From positions 124,001 through 188,000 of the forward strand of contig NZ_JAFBEE010000003.1 in the NCBI RefSeq assembly GCF_016908555.1: a stretch of DNA of 64,000 nt, given 5' to 3'. This document shows positions 54,901 to 63,362 of this stretch, piece after piece; position 1 is the stretch's first letter, and every line of letters starts with the position of its first letter. The notes under the pieces were generated by a model that was not told the DNA's origin, made no database searches, and saw only the letters and a list, made by a program, of their open reading frames with translations. The stretch comes from Alkaliphilus hydrothermalis (lineage in GTDB: Bacteria > Bacillota > Clostridia > Peptostreptococcales > Natronincolaceae). A program made the position numbers and the translations under genes.

Positions 54901-56818
54901 TCCTAAGGATTTGAAGCAGCTTAAAGAAATCTTCAACAACGAAGATGTGTATATTGTTGTGGGTAGTGATGTGGTGATGAATGCCTCTGCTTATCACTCT
55001 ACTTCACAGGAGAACACGATCCACCATTTCCCCCATATTATCTTTGAACGTCGGGAGAATGGTCATGAATATGACCCAGATAAATTACAAGAATCCTTGA
55101 AGCAAATCCTCGCTCCAGTGGTGAACTTGACTTTGCCACCCCGATATGAGGATATTAGTTCTACTCAAATTCGAAACTATATTGATGAAGGACGAGATAT
55201 TTCTAAGCTGATGGACCCACTGGCTCAAAAGTATATTTATAAAAATAATCTATACAAGAAGGAACCCCAGTATAAGTCGGTAATCCAGACCATATCTATA
55301 GATGTTGAAGTAATAGAAGATTATCAAGAGGATTTAATTTATATGGTGGCATCCTCCTTTCATCAAGAGGTGGAGGAAGTTGCCAATAGACTAAAGAAGC
55401 TTTGTCAAGATTTCAACGGTAGGATGGTTATCATTAAGGATATCAATAACGCTAATAATCTTCTGGCTTATTCCATTTTCCATTGGATTCCCTCCGATCG
55501 GATTTATCAAGAATTTCAAGATAGTAAGATTACAGAACTGATTCGAAGCAAATCTACGGGGCGAATTATTTCCCTTGACGGCTTTTTCATTAAGGAATAT
55601 GCTCATTTGCGTAACCTATACCAAATTATCTTAACGGAGACCCTTACCTATTGTCTCAGAAAGGACTTTAGCTATGGCATCTATAGAAACAATATTGATG
55701 ATATAGTTTCTGAGGAGCTTATGGAACTGATTAGACTTCATGGATTCCTTCCTGTTCCTACGGTTCACGAGGATCATCCAATCATGGCGGTGGATTTAAC
55801 TAATCCATGTACCTTAAATCTTGATTTAGAAACCGTCATCAAAGAGCCCTTTAGAAGTAATGGTATGGTGAAGGAAGTCATTGGCAGTACCCGTAAAAAT
55901 CTCCAAGAGGCTCTGACAAAGCTATACCCTGGAAATTTAGTTCTATCCTTTGATAGGAGTATCATTGATGAAACGCTAGTACGGAAAATATGTAGGGAAA
56001 ATGGTGTGCCTCCTCTCCCTACTCAACCAAGAAAACTGGGGGATCTAATGTGTGTTCCCTTTGGTAATATTCTAAATAGAGCCATTGTCCCCAACACCGT
56101 CACCAAATCCCTCCATACGGAGAAATTATTCTATCCCTATATGAAGGGCTTCACCATCGGTTCCTATCCCTTCTACTTGGATTTGATTAATCAAGTAAAG
56201 ATGATTCGTTCCTTTAATCGCCCTGTTATCCTAGTGGATGACTTATTAAATAAGGGTTATCGTATCAAAGCCCTAGACCCCCTATTTAAAACCCAAGGGG
56301 TTAATGTTCAGAAAACAATTGTGGGAATCCTTTCGGGGCGAGGCAAGGAACTAATGGAAATTCAAAATAGAGAAGTGGAATGCGCATACTTTATGCCAAA
56401 GCTTAATCTTTGGTTTAATGAAAATTTAATGTATCCCTTTATTGGTGGAGATACCCTATGGCGGGGAGTTTATCCAGAAGAGAATTTACTACCTTCTATT
56501 AACTTGATCCTCCCCTATACTTCTCCCTATTATATTAGAGGGGTTTCAAACCATCTGATCCACAATTTATCGGAGGTATCTATAAGAAATTCCATTGAAA
56601 TCTTAAGGGTATTGGAGATTGAATATCAAAAGGTTAATGAGCGTAAATTAACCTTAGCTTCTTTGAATGAGGTGTTTTTATATCCTCGATGCCCCGATCA
56701 TGGGGAGAATATTTATTATGATTTGAGCCTAAGTCCATCCCACTATCTAAAGAATGACTTAGAGCTACTAAATCGACTAGAATCCAGTATCATCACCAGC
56801 GAAACAAGGAGGGATTAA
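51917..56818 (+). CDS. giant multidomain protein: HD, repeats, nucleotidyltransferase, PRTase-like
   Basis: 1633 residues from the ATG at 51917, 10 nt after AAGGGG (an upstream in-frame TTG at 51896 has no ribosome site). Visible parts: an HD-type phosphohydrolase region (about 170-300; HHLALFIGKQLFDAG and AAGHDLGKFG, His216-Asp217); a long helical region (about 320-905) that looks like HEAT-type repeats; a cytidylyltransferase-fold domain of the NadD/CoaD type (about 918-1110; GTFDPFTLGH at 926-935 and ISSTQIR at 1080-1086); a region of unclear, perhaps GNAT-like, fold (about 1115-1290); and a phosphoribosyltransferase-like domain with PVILVDDLLNKGYR (1436-1449). No signal or membrane segment. 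Gene 2 starts 2 bp after the stop. Function unknown; all recognisable parts handle nucleotides or PRPP. Confidence 0.85.
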   Translation: MVTARRLYQSICGELLHPEFLENTQIKGPFIKEIIEAPEFINQISYIVTNRDYSCGAVLHLCKQFLHKLWGDEMPPDPLFYIYQFTLSKSFPQSVEIDLRQEWTKGCLLYLQVLRVVAQLEMESDGDTILQQKPLRFLTNEEESYYKVSEEYRHFKWAFYQEYIYEMMKLNQEVLNHNTLDHISGVHHLALFIGKQLFDAGVPVDLGRVSGAAAGHDLGKFGCKSWEGKRVAYLHYYYTDLWFKNHGITFIGHIALNHSVWDLELENLSIESLILIYSDFRVKNDFNEKANKYEMTFFSLKDSFQVILDKLDNLDATKERRYTRVYSKLKDFEDYLLNLNIETNPDLPATISPKLEKKYFSLMKGKEVTENLKYLAIRHNILLMYHFRNESSLNEILEMARSEEDPRNLRAYLDVFHEYCTYLTQKQKIITLRFLYEKLVHSEEDIRRHSAEVMGNLIILFDEDYRKEIPQGVTLAPAAFTSCSLLEEYIDLFINPPHQIIPLHRQWMGYSMKVLITYIFSMCTNRQIQQYKNVVLKYYSSKTFYETNINIYLLDIIKYIPLEDDTESLTIICDYLSNSLRSNNQDLKVASLDAIDYLVRHLKDHRELIKRIEDILLQYKDVGFPAENYLQLRISKSLSMDEEISQHYHQLCQKDMESISDLFLSNLKTATSWVTKKVQVKMLLEYFLENGNVTGLYTAMHFCNLLKVSAVESVRNGAGRALVKLFPHLPVEQRNDIAIELLRGLEIEGYQFTKYIPIYLGKVLLYLRPYELDEVIDDLEEKIRQSNNQTKSLLLRTIGIIISGYDEYAERFQEDENAFAKRQTKLLGILINGLVHDDLQIRQISFTVIGKELFGSKILTKAEKYFIFKTISKKLLTLLAEGEESQLLFLSNAAGLNYIYRFITDYVFEHGEIQLPIPSNVAFFPGTFDPFTLGHKEISKAIRDEGFEVFLAVDEFSWSKRTQPNLIRRNIINKSIADEMNIFLYPEDFPTNIGNPKDLKQLKEIFNNEDVYIVVGSDVVMNASAYHSTSQENTIHHFPHIIFERRENGHEYDPDKLQESLKQILAPVVNLTLPPRYEDISSTQIRNYIDEGRDISKLMDPLAQKYIYKNNLYKKEPQYKSVIQTISIDVEVIEDYQEDLIYMVASSFHQEVEEVANRLKKLCQDFNGRMVIIKDINNANNLLAYSIFHWIPSDRIYQEFQDSKITELIRSKSTGRIISLDGFFIKEYAHLRNLYQIILTETLTYCLRKDFSYGIYRNNIDDIVSEELMELIRLHGFLPVPTVHEDHPIMAVDLTNPCTLNLDLETVIKEPFRSNGMVKEVIGSTRKNLQEALTKLYPGNLVLSFDRSIIDETLVRKICRENGVPPLPTQPRKLGDLMCVPFGNILNRAIVPNTVTKSLHTEKLFYPYMKGFTIGSYPFYLDLINQVKMIRSFNRPVILVDDLLNKGYRIKALDPLFKTQGVNVQKTIVGILSGRGKELMEIQNREVECAYFMPKLNLWFNENLMYPFIGGDTLWRGVYPEENLLPSINLILPYTSPYYIRGVSNHLIHNLSEVSIRNSIEILRVLEIEYQKVNERKLTLASLNEVFLYPRCPDHGENIYYDLSLSPSHYLKNDLELLNRLESSIITSETRRD

Positions 56819-56820
56819 TT

Positions 56821-58062
56821 TTGAAATATTATCGTCTGAAGGACAAGATTCTTTTTTCTCTAGAGAACTATCCCAATCTAACTAAAATTACCGAGGAAGA
56901 AGCACAATCCACCAGTGGCTTGATATATTTCCTTAAACATAATGACAATATTCCCACCCGTAGAAGCTTTTGCCTTGCCCACCCTCAAATGATTTATTCC
57001 CATAGGGAGGATTTAAGCCTTCTACAAAGGGAGCAGACCAACACCGTTGGTCTTCCCCAATGGGTTTTTGATAAGATACAGAAACGGGAGGTCATGGCAA
57101 TCAATACAGCATTTAAGAGCTGGCAGGAGCCTCTGTTTAATGTCCCCCCTAAAAAATGGCGGGTCAATATCGCTGGATTGGGGGATGTTGGGGGGACCCT
57201 ATTGATTGGACTTAGACTCCTTGGTGGAGACATTATCGACTCCATCGGGATCTATGACCGGGATCTAAAAAAACTCCAACGTTGGGAACAGGAAATCAAT
57301 CAAATCAATGGCTACAACACCCCTAACCTACCAGATGTAAGAATCCTCAAAGAAGATGAGGTCTTTGATTGTGATGCCTTTGTATTTTGTATCGCTGCCC
57401 ATGTCCCCGAGGTGGGAAAAGAATCTGGGGATGTTCGAATGGTTCAGTTGGAGGCAAATTCTAAAATCATTGGTGCCTATGGAACATTAGCTCGACAGGC
57501 TGAATTTAAGGGGATTTTTGCTGTGGTGTCAGACCCAGTTGACCTCTTGTGTAAGGCTGTGTACTTAGCCAGTAACACCAATGAAGAGGGACAGCAGGAC
57601 GAAAAAGGATTAGCCCCCGAACAAGTACGGGGCTATGGCCTTGGGGTAATGAATGCCCGTGCCCTATATTATGCAAATAAAAGGACTGATACAAAAAACT
57701 ATGTCACTGAAGGTCGGGCCTTTGGTCCCCATGGGGCAGGATTGATCATTGCCAATAGTATCGAAAATTATCATCAGGAGCTATCTTTATACTTAACAGA
57801 AAAGGCTAGAACAGCCAACCTTGAGGTGAGGGAAACTGGCTACAAGCCCTATATTGCCCCTGCCCTTTCCTCTGGGACTTTGTCTATTTTGGATACCCTC
57901 AGGGGAGAATGGCATTATAGTGCCACCTATATGGGGGGAGTCTACATGGGAGCAAAGAATCGACTGCTGCCCTCTGGTACTGAGGTGGAAATCCTTGATC
58001 TTCCCCCTCAACTAATGGAACGACTACAGGCAACCTATGATGAATTGAGGGATCTCCTATGA
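56821..58062 (+). CDS. lactate/malate dehydrogenase-like NAD-binding protein
   Basis: 413 residues from a TTG start, 8 nt after AGGAGG at the end of the giant gene. A roughly 110-residue N-terminal extension precedes a Rossmann domain (VNIAGLGDVGGTLL, about 115-128; acidic end of strand 2 in IGIYDRD). LDH/MDH features continue: FAVVSDPVDLL, GLGVMNARALYYA (substrate Arg) and GRAFGPHGAG with the His expected for the catalytic GxHG. It is longer than standard LDH and diverged, so the substrate is likely not lactate or malate. Overlaps gene 3 by 4 bp (ATGA). Confidence 0.82.
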   Translation: MKYYRLKDKILFSLENYPNLTKITEEEAQSTSGLIYFLKHNDNIPTRRSFCLAHPQMIYSHREDLSLLQREQTNTVGLPQWVFDKIQKREVMAINTAFKSWQEPLFNVPPKKWRVNIAGLGDVGGTLLIGLRLLGGDIIDSIGIYDRDLKKLQRWEQEINQINGYNTPNLPDVRILKEDEVFDCDAFVFCIAAHVPEVGKESGDVRMVQLEANSKIIGAYGTLARQAEFKGIFAVVSDPVDLLCKAVYLASNTNEEGQQDEKGLAPEQVRGYGLGVMNARALYYANKRTDTKNYVTEGRAFGPHGAGLIIANSIENYHQELSLYLTEKARTANLEVRETGYKPYIAPALSSGTLSILDTLRGEWHYSATYMGGVYMGAKNRLLPSGTEVEILDLPPQLMERLQATYDELRDLL

Positions 58063-59114
58063 TCTATGTCATCATGCCCAGCGAACCTTCTCAACAACTG
58101 ATGAAGATGGTGGAGGCGGCTACTAAAGAAGAAGTGACTTATGTGATCAAATCAGAGGATCACCTTCCTAATCTTCAAAATAAAAAGATTCTTTTTGCCG
58201 TTGAATTAGGGGAGTTCGGTGCTGATCTTCCCCTCCTACAATTACTATCTGTCCTTCATCAAAGGGGGAATGATTCCCTCAAGTCTTCTGTAGGGGCATT
58301 GGTGGTACATAGTGATACGGAGTTATTTACTAAAAGCGCTTCTGCTGAAATCATTTTTCGGGCAAATCAAATGGGCTGTGGCTTTATAGGGCATCCTTTG
58401 GTGGAGGCTACAGGCAGTATGCGAAATTTCAAAACGTGGCAAAAGACACTCGATTTATCCCTTGAAGAGATTTCCCTGAGGTTATCTTCCCAGTTGGGGC
58501 TAAGGCTTAGGGAATACTCCCACAAGCAAGTGAGGGACCCTAAAATTGCTGTCCTTCATTCCAGCTCCCGTGCTACCTCCAACACCCTTAGTCTGTGGTC
58601 TATGATATCAAAGGGATTAAAGAATCCTAGGGTGCAGGAACTCTATATCCGTAATGGTTCTGTCTTTGATTGCTATGGATGTTCCTACAAGACCTGTATG
58701 AAATTCAGTGAGCAAAGTAGTTGCTTTTATGGGGGAGTGATGACGGAGGATATTTTACCTGCGATAGAGGAGTCCGATTCCCTTGTCTGGATTTGTCCTA
58801 ACTATAATGACTCTATTTCTTCAAATTTGATGGCGGTAATCAATCGCTTGACCACCCTCTATCGAAGAATGAATTTCTACGATAAGTCTATTTTTTCTGT
58901 CATTGTATCGGGTAATTCCGGTAGTGACTCTATTGCCCGACAGTTGATTGATGCCCTTAATATCAATAAAGGTTTTTATCTTCCCCCCTATTTTTCCATC
59001 ATGGCCATAGCCAATGATAAGGGGAGTATATGGAAGATTCCTCAGATTGAGAGAAGAGCATTTGATTTTGGGGAGCATATTAGTAGTACTATAAGGGCTA
59101 GGGATATAGAATAA
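58059..59114 (+). CDS. FMN-reductase/iron-sulfur flavoprotein-like protein
   Basis: 351 residues, coupled to gene 2 by an ATGA overlap. The N-terminal half (about 1-155) is of unknown fold. The C-terminal half is flavodoxin-like: KIAVLHSSSRATSNTL (about 163-178) as FMN loop, then a cysteine cluster CYGCSYKTC and a further Cys eight residues on, suggesting an Fe-S cluster as in NADPH-dependent FMN reductases and ISF proteins, then SDSLVWICPNYNDSIS and FSVIVSGNSGSDS. Probably supplies or takes electrons for the dehydrogenase-like partner. Confidence 0.8.
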   Translation: MIYVIMPSEPSQQLMKMVEAATKEEVTYVIKSEDHLPNLQNKKILFAVELGEFGADLPLLQLLSVLHQRGNDSLKSSVGALVVHSDTELFTKSASAEIIFRANQMGCGFIGHPLVEATGSMRNFKTWQKTLDLSLEEISLRLSSQLGLRLREYSHKQVRDPKIAVLHSSSRATSNTLSLWSMISKGLKNPRVQELYIRNGSVFDCYGCSYKTCMKFSEQSSCFYGGVMTEDILPAIEESDSLVWICPNYNDSISSNLMAVINRLTTLYRRMNFYDKSIFSVIVSGNSGSDSIARQLIDALNINKGFYLPPYFSIMAIANDKGSIWKIPQIERRAFDFGEHISSTIRARDIE

Positions 59115-59167
59115 AAAAGTCATAAAACCCATAACTATTTAAAACTCTTTGTAAATGAGGTGATTAT

Positions 59168-59623
59168 TTGATAAACCTATTAATTTTTATATTTATATTA
59201 ATTTGTAGTTTAATATATAACTGGATTAATTACCGAAAACTTAGAGGGACTCTAACATCCACCAGGCTTAGTATTCTTCCGTTAGCTTTAGGATGTATAA
59301 TTCTTTCTACTGCCAGTTTTAAACATTTTTACAATATTCAAGGTATTATCATTTTACCATTAGAGCTTATACTTGGTGCGTTATTAATTTATCGAGGTTT
59401 TAATAAATTGATCGTTGGTGAAAATGGTGTTTATATCGAAGGTGTTTTTTTCCATTGGGATGAGATCAAGAACTTTCATTGGGATTTTGAAAATAATAAA
59501 AAATTAATATTATTGGTTAAGGTAAGGAAGTTATATTTAATTGGGCGTAAAAAGATATCATACAATGTATCTGAAAAGGATGTATATAAAATAAATTCAG
59601 TATTAAAGGAGCATGTTAATTAA
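59168..59623 (+). CDS. hypothetical membrane protein (DUF5673-like)
   Basis: 151 residues from a TTG start after GAGGTG. Three hydrophobic helices (about 2-19, 35-50, 57-77) and a soluble C-terminal beta-rich part (GENGVYIEGVFFHWDEI, KKLILLVKVRKLYLI). Similar to small membrane proteins with a PH-like tail (DUF5673). Follows the three-gene operon by 53 bp and may be read through from it, ending at a clear terminator. Confidence 0.65.
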   Translation: MINLLIFIFILICSLIYNWINYRKLRGTLTSTRLSILPLALGCIILSTASFKHFYNIQGIIILPLELILGALLIYRGFNKLIVGENGVYIEGVFFHWDEIKNFHWDFENNKKLILLVKVRKLYLIGRKKISYNVSEKDVYKINSVLKEHVN

Positions 59624-59675
59624 AAAATTACAATTAAACTCTTAGCCAAGAAAACGATAATTCTAAAAATGTCCT

Positions 59676-59697
59676 GACCTCAACAAGAGGTCTTTTT
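59676..59697 (+). terminator. intrinsic terminator after the DUF5673-like gene
   Basis: GACCTC / GAGGTC arms, AACAA loop, TTTTT tail. Confidence 0.88.
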
Positions 59698-59794
59698 CAT
59701 TTTCTTAAAGGGGACTTTTTATTGTATTCATCTTTAGAAATATGTTATATTTATTTAGTAAATCAAAATATTTCATAGAGAAGGTGTCTATCAA

Positions 59795-61033
59795 ATGCTA
59801 ATTCTATCTTTGTTTCTTTCTATCCTAGTCACTTTATTCATGGTGAATAAAAAGGTAAATATCGGCTATTCCTTAATTACTGGATCTATTCTACTTGCTT
59901 TATTAAACGGCAGAGGGATTTCCCGCATTTATCAACTATTTATCCAAACCATCACAGAATCCACCACCATTGCACTGGCGATTACTATTGGATTAATTAC
60001 AGTACTTGCCTACTTGATGGAAAAATACCTAATATTAGACCGTATGATTGTAGCCCTTGAAAAAATCCTAAGAAGCACTAAGGCAACAATCTTGATCGCT
60101 CCAGCCCTTATGGGTACCCTACTGGTATCTGGTGGTGCATTGATGTCTTGTCCGATCGTAGGAAGCTTAGGGGATCGACTTTCTATTCCTAACGATAAAA
60201 AAGCCACCATTAATCTTATATTTAGACATGCCCTGTACTTTGTGTTTCCTCTTTCTCCAACGATTCTATTGGCGGCAGAAATCGGAAATTTTGAATTATG
60301 GGATTTCATAAAACTTCAATTCCCCATCGCCTTAGCCCTTTATATTTTCGGATACTTTTATTTATTAAGGGGCTTAAAAGACCCCAAAACTGAAAAAATA
60401 AGCGTTGGGCAATATTTCAGTGCCATCAAAGAATTTGTTCTATATTCTTCTCCAATCATGATCAGTTTGTTTGGGGTTGTACTATTTCAACTACCCTTCT
60501 ATATCTCCTTGATTGCGGGTATTTTAGCCAGTATCTTAATTAATCAATATGATACAAGACAGGATGAAAAATACGCCCTAAAAGAAAACGTGTTTAAAAC
60601 AATCTATAAGGGAATCAAATTCCCTATGATTATTGCAATTGTTGGAATTATGCTCTACAAAAATACCGTTAATGATGTTGATGAAATCATCATTTTCTTA
60701 AATAACCTTTTAGATCAAGGAATGCCTATAGAGTTATTGATTCTTATGTCTACGGCAATCATTTGTTTTCCATTGGCATCCACAAACCCTGGGATTGCGA
60801 TTTTGTTCCCAATGATTTTACCTTTAGCACCAAACTATGAGACGAAGCTTTTATACGCGATGTTTATCTATACCAGCTCCTTCTTATTTTATTATATTTC
60901 TCCTCTACATCTATGTCAGGTTCTTACTTTAGAGTATTTTGAGGTGAAGTTGAAGTCCTTATATAAAAATTATTTGTATTTACTACCAATTACCTACGGG
61001 GTAATGGTGATGGTGTATTTTGTGATGAAGTAG
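59795..61033 (+). CDS. DUF401 family permease-like protein
   Basis: 412 residues with about 11 hydrophobic helices. The family block LMGTLLVSGGALMSCPIVG (about 102-120) and ALYFVFPLSPTILLAA are typical of DUF401, a group resembling anion/dicarboxylate carriers. ASTNPGIAILFPMILPL near the C-terminus mirrors the first half, suggesting an internal duplication. Substrate unknown. Start ATG after GAGAAGGTG. Confidence 0.82.
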   Translation: MLILSLFLSILVTLFMVNKKVNIGYSLITGSILLALLNGRGISRIYQLFIQTITESTTIALAITIGLITVLAYLMEKYLILDRMIVALEKILRSTKATILIAPALMGTLLVSGGALMSCPIVGSLGDRLSIPNDKKATINLIFRHALYFVFPLSPTILLAAEIGNFELWDFIKLQFPIALALYIFGYFYLLRGLKDPKTEKISVGQYFSAIKEFVLYSSPIMISLFGVVLFQLPFYISLIAGILASILINQYDTRQDEKYALKENVFKTIYKGIKFPMIIAIVGIMLYKNTVNDVDEIIIFLNNLLDQGMPIELLILMSTAIICFPLASTNPGIAILFPMILPLAPNYETKLLYAMFIYTSSFLFYYISPLHLCQVLTLEYFEVKLKSLYKNYLYLLPITYGVMVMVYFVMK

Positions 61034-61097
61034 TTTTAAGAAAGAAGTTTTATGTTTGAAGCATTTGATAGTCTTTTTACCAACTTACCAAAAAGAA

Positions 61098-61133
61098 AAA
61101 ACCACAACAATCGTCATGGATTGTTGTGGTTTT
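61098..61133. terminator. bidirectional intrinsic terminator
   Basis: Perfect 15-bp arms AAAACCACAACAATC / GATTGTTGTGGTTTT, serving both the DUF401 gene and the convergent YuzF-like gene. Confidence 0.92.
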
Positions 61134-61146
61134 ATGCTAGGTGTGA

Positions 61147-61431
61147 TTAATCTGGCATGATAGATACAATTTGCTGTATTCTTACAAAGAATGTTGCACC
61201 ATTATTTCCTGTCTGGACAACAATATGATCTGGCTGTACGTCTGCAAGTATCCCCTGTAAATTCCCTCTAACTGTTTCAATAACAACAGATTGACCGATA
61301 ACAGTCTTTAGAGTTTCTATCACACAAGGATCTACTAATGCAGTATAATAAATCATCATTTTATTATAATAATTATAGTTATTATAATCATTGTATGGCA
61401 TCATTGGATTTTGACATGGTTGATGATACAT
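61147..61431 (-). CDS. YuzF-like DUF2642 protein
   Basis: 94 residues. A short Tyr/Asn-rich N-terminus (YNDYNNYNYYNKM) and a C-terminal Sm-like DUF2642 domain with TLKTVIGQSVVIETVRGN, LADVQPDHIVVQ and RIQQIVSIMPD, very close to B. subtilis YuzF. Family members are often spore-associated. ATG after GGGGGTGG. Monocistronic. Confidence 0.82.
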   Translation of the reverse strand: MYHQPCQNPMMPYNDYNNYNYYNKMMIYYTALVDPCVIETLKTVIGQSVVIETVRGNLQGILADVQPDHIVVQTGNNGATFFVRIQQIVSIMPD

Positions 61432-61516
61432 TATTCCACCCCCGAAATTTATTTTGTTGCATTACATAATATTAAGTATGTGGGGGGATTGTGACAGCTA
61501 TGATTCATCCATCTAT

Positions 61517-61999
61517 CTAATATTTCTTAGCCCACTCCTTCGCCCTCAATTGGCTTTCTTGCTTACTCAATGTTAATGGATTTTTAAAACCAATCTCTCC
61601 AATGATTTCATTACCTTCTAGCTGATTTCTATAATTAATAAAAAGCTTTCCCTCTTGACCACCATAGCACCCGAATAGGCCAATCTTTTTACCAATTATT
61701 TGGTGATTATTGAAAAAGGTATTAAAGGCAGGGGCATAGCTACCAGCCCAAACAGGACTTCCCATATAAATAACGTCATAATCTTCAATCTTTACATTAA
61801 CGGGTTGTAGCTCTGGTCTTTCCTTGAACATCACCTGTTTTCCTCCCCAGACAAACCTCATAAAGCCTGTAGGAGATACGTCTTTAATGGGTTTTAGCTC
61901 CAATAAATCTGCCCCTGTTTCCGATGCTATTGCTTCTGCAATTAACTTTGTGTTCCCCTCTAGAGAGTAGTACACTACTAACTTTTTTAAATTTTCCAT
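61517..61999 (-). CDS. flavodoxin
   Basis: 160 residues from the ATG at 61999, which follows AGGAGG; a frame extending to 62056 lacks a ribosome site. FMN phosphate loop VVYYSLEGNTKLIAEAIA (about 7-24), YMGSPVWAGSYAPAFNTF as the second FMN loop, GLFGCYGGQEGK. A flavodoxin-fold electron carrier or NAD(P)H oxidoreductase; the loop SLEGNT resembles YwqN/flavodoxin_4 groups. Confidence 0.88.
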   Translation of the reverse strand: MENLKKLVVYYSLEGNTKLIAEAIASETGADLLELKPIKDVSPTGFMRFVWGGKQVMFKERPELQPVNVKIEDYDVIYMGSPVWAGSYAPAFNTFFNNHQIIGKKIGLFGCYGGQEGKLFINYRNQLEGNEIIGEIGFKNPLTLSKQESQLRAKEWAKKY

Positions 62000-62074
62000 A
62001 ATCTCTTCCTCCTTTAATTGTCTTAGGTGATTGAGGTTTAACAATATCATTCTCACATTGCAACAGGTAGTAGT

Positions 62075-62167
62075 CTTTTAAAAAAACCAGCGGTCACGCA
62101 TCTAAATAATATGCGAGAATGCTGGTCTTTCTCAATACGGCAGAAAACAATATGTTTCCGACAGCTA
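62075..62167 (-). repeat. dispersed hairpin element, copy F (diverged)
   Basis: On the minus strand ACCAGCATTC ... CCGCTGGT is followed by TTTTTTT, an intrinsic-terminator shape. The right end TAGCTGTCGGAAACA aligns with the TAGCCTGTTGAAAAG terminal repeat, and its TAG is the degV stop codon (62165-62167). The left terminal repeat is not recognisable. Confidence 0.7.
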
Positions 62168-63016
62168 TTCAGTATATTCCGATATTACAACCCCCATCAA
62201 TCCAGGTCCTGTGTGAACCACCATCACAGGGCTAACTTGGGTAAAGACTGTATGTTTTACATTCTTTAATTCTTTTATTCTTTCTAATAATGAATGGGCT
62301 TCTTCATAGGCATTCCCGTGGGCTACTGCAACATTAACCATTTTATCACGGGCTTTCTCTTTAACTAAATTATATATTTCTTGAAGTGATTTATTTCTAC
62401 CCCTTACCTTTTTATATGTATAGTAGATTCCCTCCTCAGTAATTGAAATAATAGGTTTTATACTCAATAGCTCACCTATAGTTCCCTCTACTTTACCTAT
62501 TCGACCACCCTTTTTAAGATATTCTAGGGTCTTTACAACAAAATATACTTCTGTCTTTTTAATGGTTTCTTTAATTATTTGTACCGTCTTTACAAAGTCA
62601 TTTGATTTTTGCAACTCCTTAGCCCCCTCCAGTACCGGAAAACCTAATCCCATAGTAAGGGCTTTTGAGTCAATAATTTCAATAACCAAATTCTTAAAAT
62701 CGGAGGCAACATTTTGAATCATGTTCATGGTTCCACTTAAACCTGAAGATATCGTGGTAACGATTACATGAGTATAACCTTCATCCTCCAGCTGCTTAAA
62801 AAGATTGATTGTATCCTCTGGAGAAGGTAAGGAAGTGGTTGGAATATCTTTATCAAATCTTGCATAAATTTCTTCTGGCGTAATTTCTACTCGATCCCTA
62901 TACTCTTCCTCCTCCGAGTATACAACCCTCAGGGGGAGTATCTTTATATTATATTTTTTTACGTCCTCTTCTATTAGGTCACTGGTAGAATCTGCAACAA
63001 TGGCAATTTTCGTCAT
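62165..63016 (-). CDS. DegV family fatty-acid-binding protein
   Basis: 283 residues. IAIVADSTSDLIEEDVKKY (N-terminal block), TTSLPSPEDTINLF, SSGLSGTMNMIQNV, KTLEYLKKGGRIGKVEG and VVHTGPGLMGVVI at the end are DegV hallmarks. These proteins bind a fatty acid and, as FakB, present it to FakA for phosphorylation. No fakA here. Start after AAGGAGGAG. The stop codon is shared with the end of a dispersed element. Confidence 0.93.
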   Translation of the reverse strand: MTKIAIVADSTSDLIEEDVKKYNIKILPLRVVYSEEEEYRDRVEITPEEIYARFDKDIPTTSLPSPEDTINLFKQLEDEGYTHVIVTTISSGLSGTMNMIQNVASDFKNLVIEIIDSKALTMGLGFPVLEGAKELQKSNDFVKTVQIIKETIKKTEVYFVVKTLEYLKKGGRIGKVEGTIGELLSIKPIISITEEGIYYTYKKVRGRNKSLQEIYNLVKEKARDKMVNVAVAHGNAYEEAHSLLERIKELKNVKHTVFTQVSPVMVVHTGPGLMGVVISEYTE

Positions 63017-63158
63017 AGTATTCCGCTCCTCCTTATTTGTTAATAAAATTATATCTAGTACAATTGTATATCCTTTCTATAGGGCTTTATTCAGTATATC
63101 ATCAAAAATATGGGACATTTATTAGCATTTTTTACAATTTGTTTTTACTAATATACCA

Positions 63159-63326
63159 TTATTTCATAAAAAATTCAATTCCCACATCATCCTCTACATC
63201 AACAATCTTATAACCAGCATAAAAAACCCTCCTAATCTTCGAGATTAATTATAACTTAGATATACGATTTAGTCTTAACTCCGCCCTTATTGATTCTTCA
63301 TCAGTCTCCAACGCCTGCAATTTTAT
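63159..63326 (-). pseudogene. decayed small ORF remnant upstream of degV
   Basis: One frame reads LQALETDEESIRAELRLNRI then SKL, a stop, and in the same frame SKIRRVFYAGYKIVDVEDDV and EFFMK to a stop. The composition is protein-like but broken by one stop codon and without a start. This is the only content seen in the 63017-63362 gap apart from a small TAATCT/AGATTA palindrome. Confidence 0.35.
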
Positions 63327-63362
63327 CTATAAATCAGCCTTTAATATATTCTTTTATTAAAT

